Source: Clostridia bacterium
GTDB taxonomy: Bacteria > Bacillota_A > Clostridia > Christensenellales > Aristaeellaceae
Length of the DNA stretch: 22,398 bases
Assembly: GCA_017517815.1 (NCBI GenBank)
Contig: JAFWYA010000001.1
Span: 1-22,398, forward strand
Direction: 5' to 3'
The first letter of the stretch is position 1; every line of letters begins with the position of its first letter. The translations under genes were made by a program, and so were the position numbers. Below, piece after piece: positions 22,105-22,398 of the stretch. The notes below the pieces were generated by a model. It made no database searches, was not told where the DNA came from, and saw nothing but the letters and a program-made list of their open reading frames with translations.

Positions 22105-22398
22105 ATGAACAGAGAACAGGCCAGAGAAAAAGCCCGTGCTTTGGTTGCACAGATGACCGTTGAGGAGGCCGCAGCCCAGCTTCGCTACGATGCGCCCGCC
22201 ATCGACCGTCTTGGCGTACCCGCTTACAACTGGTGGAACGAGTGTCTGCACGGGGTTGCCCGCCAGGGTACTGCAACGGTATTTCCCCAGGCTATCGGTA
22301 TGGCCGCGAGTTTTGATACTGAGCTTATGTACCGTGTCGCTGTTGCCATTTCAGACGAGGCAAGAGCCAAATACAACGAGTTCAGAAAATTCGGATAT
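22105..22398 (+). CDS. GH3 glycosidase, 5' part only (cut by window end)
   Basis: The 98 residues visible are the N-terminus of a glycoside hydrolase family 3 enzyme. The run LGVPAYNWWNECLHGVAR, followed by ATVFPQAIGMAASFD and ISDEARAKYNE, is diagnostic of the beta-xylosidase/beta-glucosidase branch. The catalytic aspartate lies further on, beyond the window. No signal peptide precedes the domain, so the enzyme is predicted cytosolic. The ATG is preceded by AAGGAG. Codon choice differs from neighbours: more codons end in T (GTT, GCT, CTT, CGT), which may mean high expression or a different origin. The substrate, probably xylosides or beta-glucosides, needs the rest of the gene. Confidence 0.9.
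   Translation, partial: MNREQAREKARALVAQMTVEEAAAQLRYDAPAIDRLGVPAYNWWNECLHGVARQGTATVFPQAIGMAASFDTELMYRVAVAISDEARAKYNEFRKFGY

Overview
The window reads as chromosomal DNA of a GC-rich, fermentative Firmicute, most likely a gut or rumen Clostridium-type bacterium. This is inferred from strong Shine-Dalgarno sites (AGGAGG type), sigma-A promoters close to TTGACA/TATAAT, a Firmicutes-type LplA/LplB/YtcP sugar transporter, and AraC regulators beside glycosidases. The species cannot be named from the sequence. No rRNA, tRNA, CRISPR array, transposase or phage structural gene was seen. GC-rich codon use leaves long antisense open frames, up to 860 codons, over real genes. These were rejected.

Layout. 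1-155: unassigned GC-rich DNA with an imperfect hairpin. 189-1478 (-): cytosolic GH29 alpha-L-fucosidase-like enzyme. 1611-2753 (+): Nudix hydrolase coupled to a Gp37/Gp68-like (DUF5131) cysteine-motif protein. 2754-2966: five hairpins including a bidirectional terminator. 2967-6437 (-): three-gene sugar ABC importer (two permeases, then the binding protein) with a structured leader. 6657-7676 (-): Gfo/Idh/MocA oxidoreductase, divergent from an AraC regulator at 7808-8677 (+). 8668-9684 (-): MDR-family dehydrogenase. 9915-14424 (+): tandem pair of about 749-residue putative TIM-barrel glycosidases. 14603-17102 (-): HAD phosphatase followed by an FAD oxidoreductase with a C-terminal beta-sandwich. 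17222-18085 (+): second AraC regulator. 18150-21989 (+): tightly packed run of serine hydrolase, MFS transporter, second Gfo/Idh/MocA enzyme, a 34-codon remnant of an SDR epimerase, and msrA. 22105-end (+): start of a GH3 glycosidase.

How the genes may work together (inference). The importer would bring oligosaccharides or glycosides into the cell, using a sugar ABC ATPase encoded elsewhere. The fucosidase, the paired glycosidases and the GH3 enzyme would act on them in the cytosol, since those whose N-terminus is visible lack signal peptides. Two Gfo/Idh/MocA enzymes, the MDR dehydrogenase and the FAD oxidoreductase suggest that sugars or glycosides are oxidised as well as hydrolysed. The AraC proteins are the likely regulators. 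A repeated AACCTGA element upstream of the importer promoter and in the AraC/oxidoreductase intergenic region is a candidate operator.

The most unusual items are the two mutually exclusive perfect hairpins in the importer leader, the collapsed SDR gene at 21373-21477, the duplicated poorly characterised glycosidase, and the 45-codon frame that runs through the terminator after the FAD oxidoreductase.
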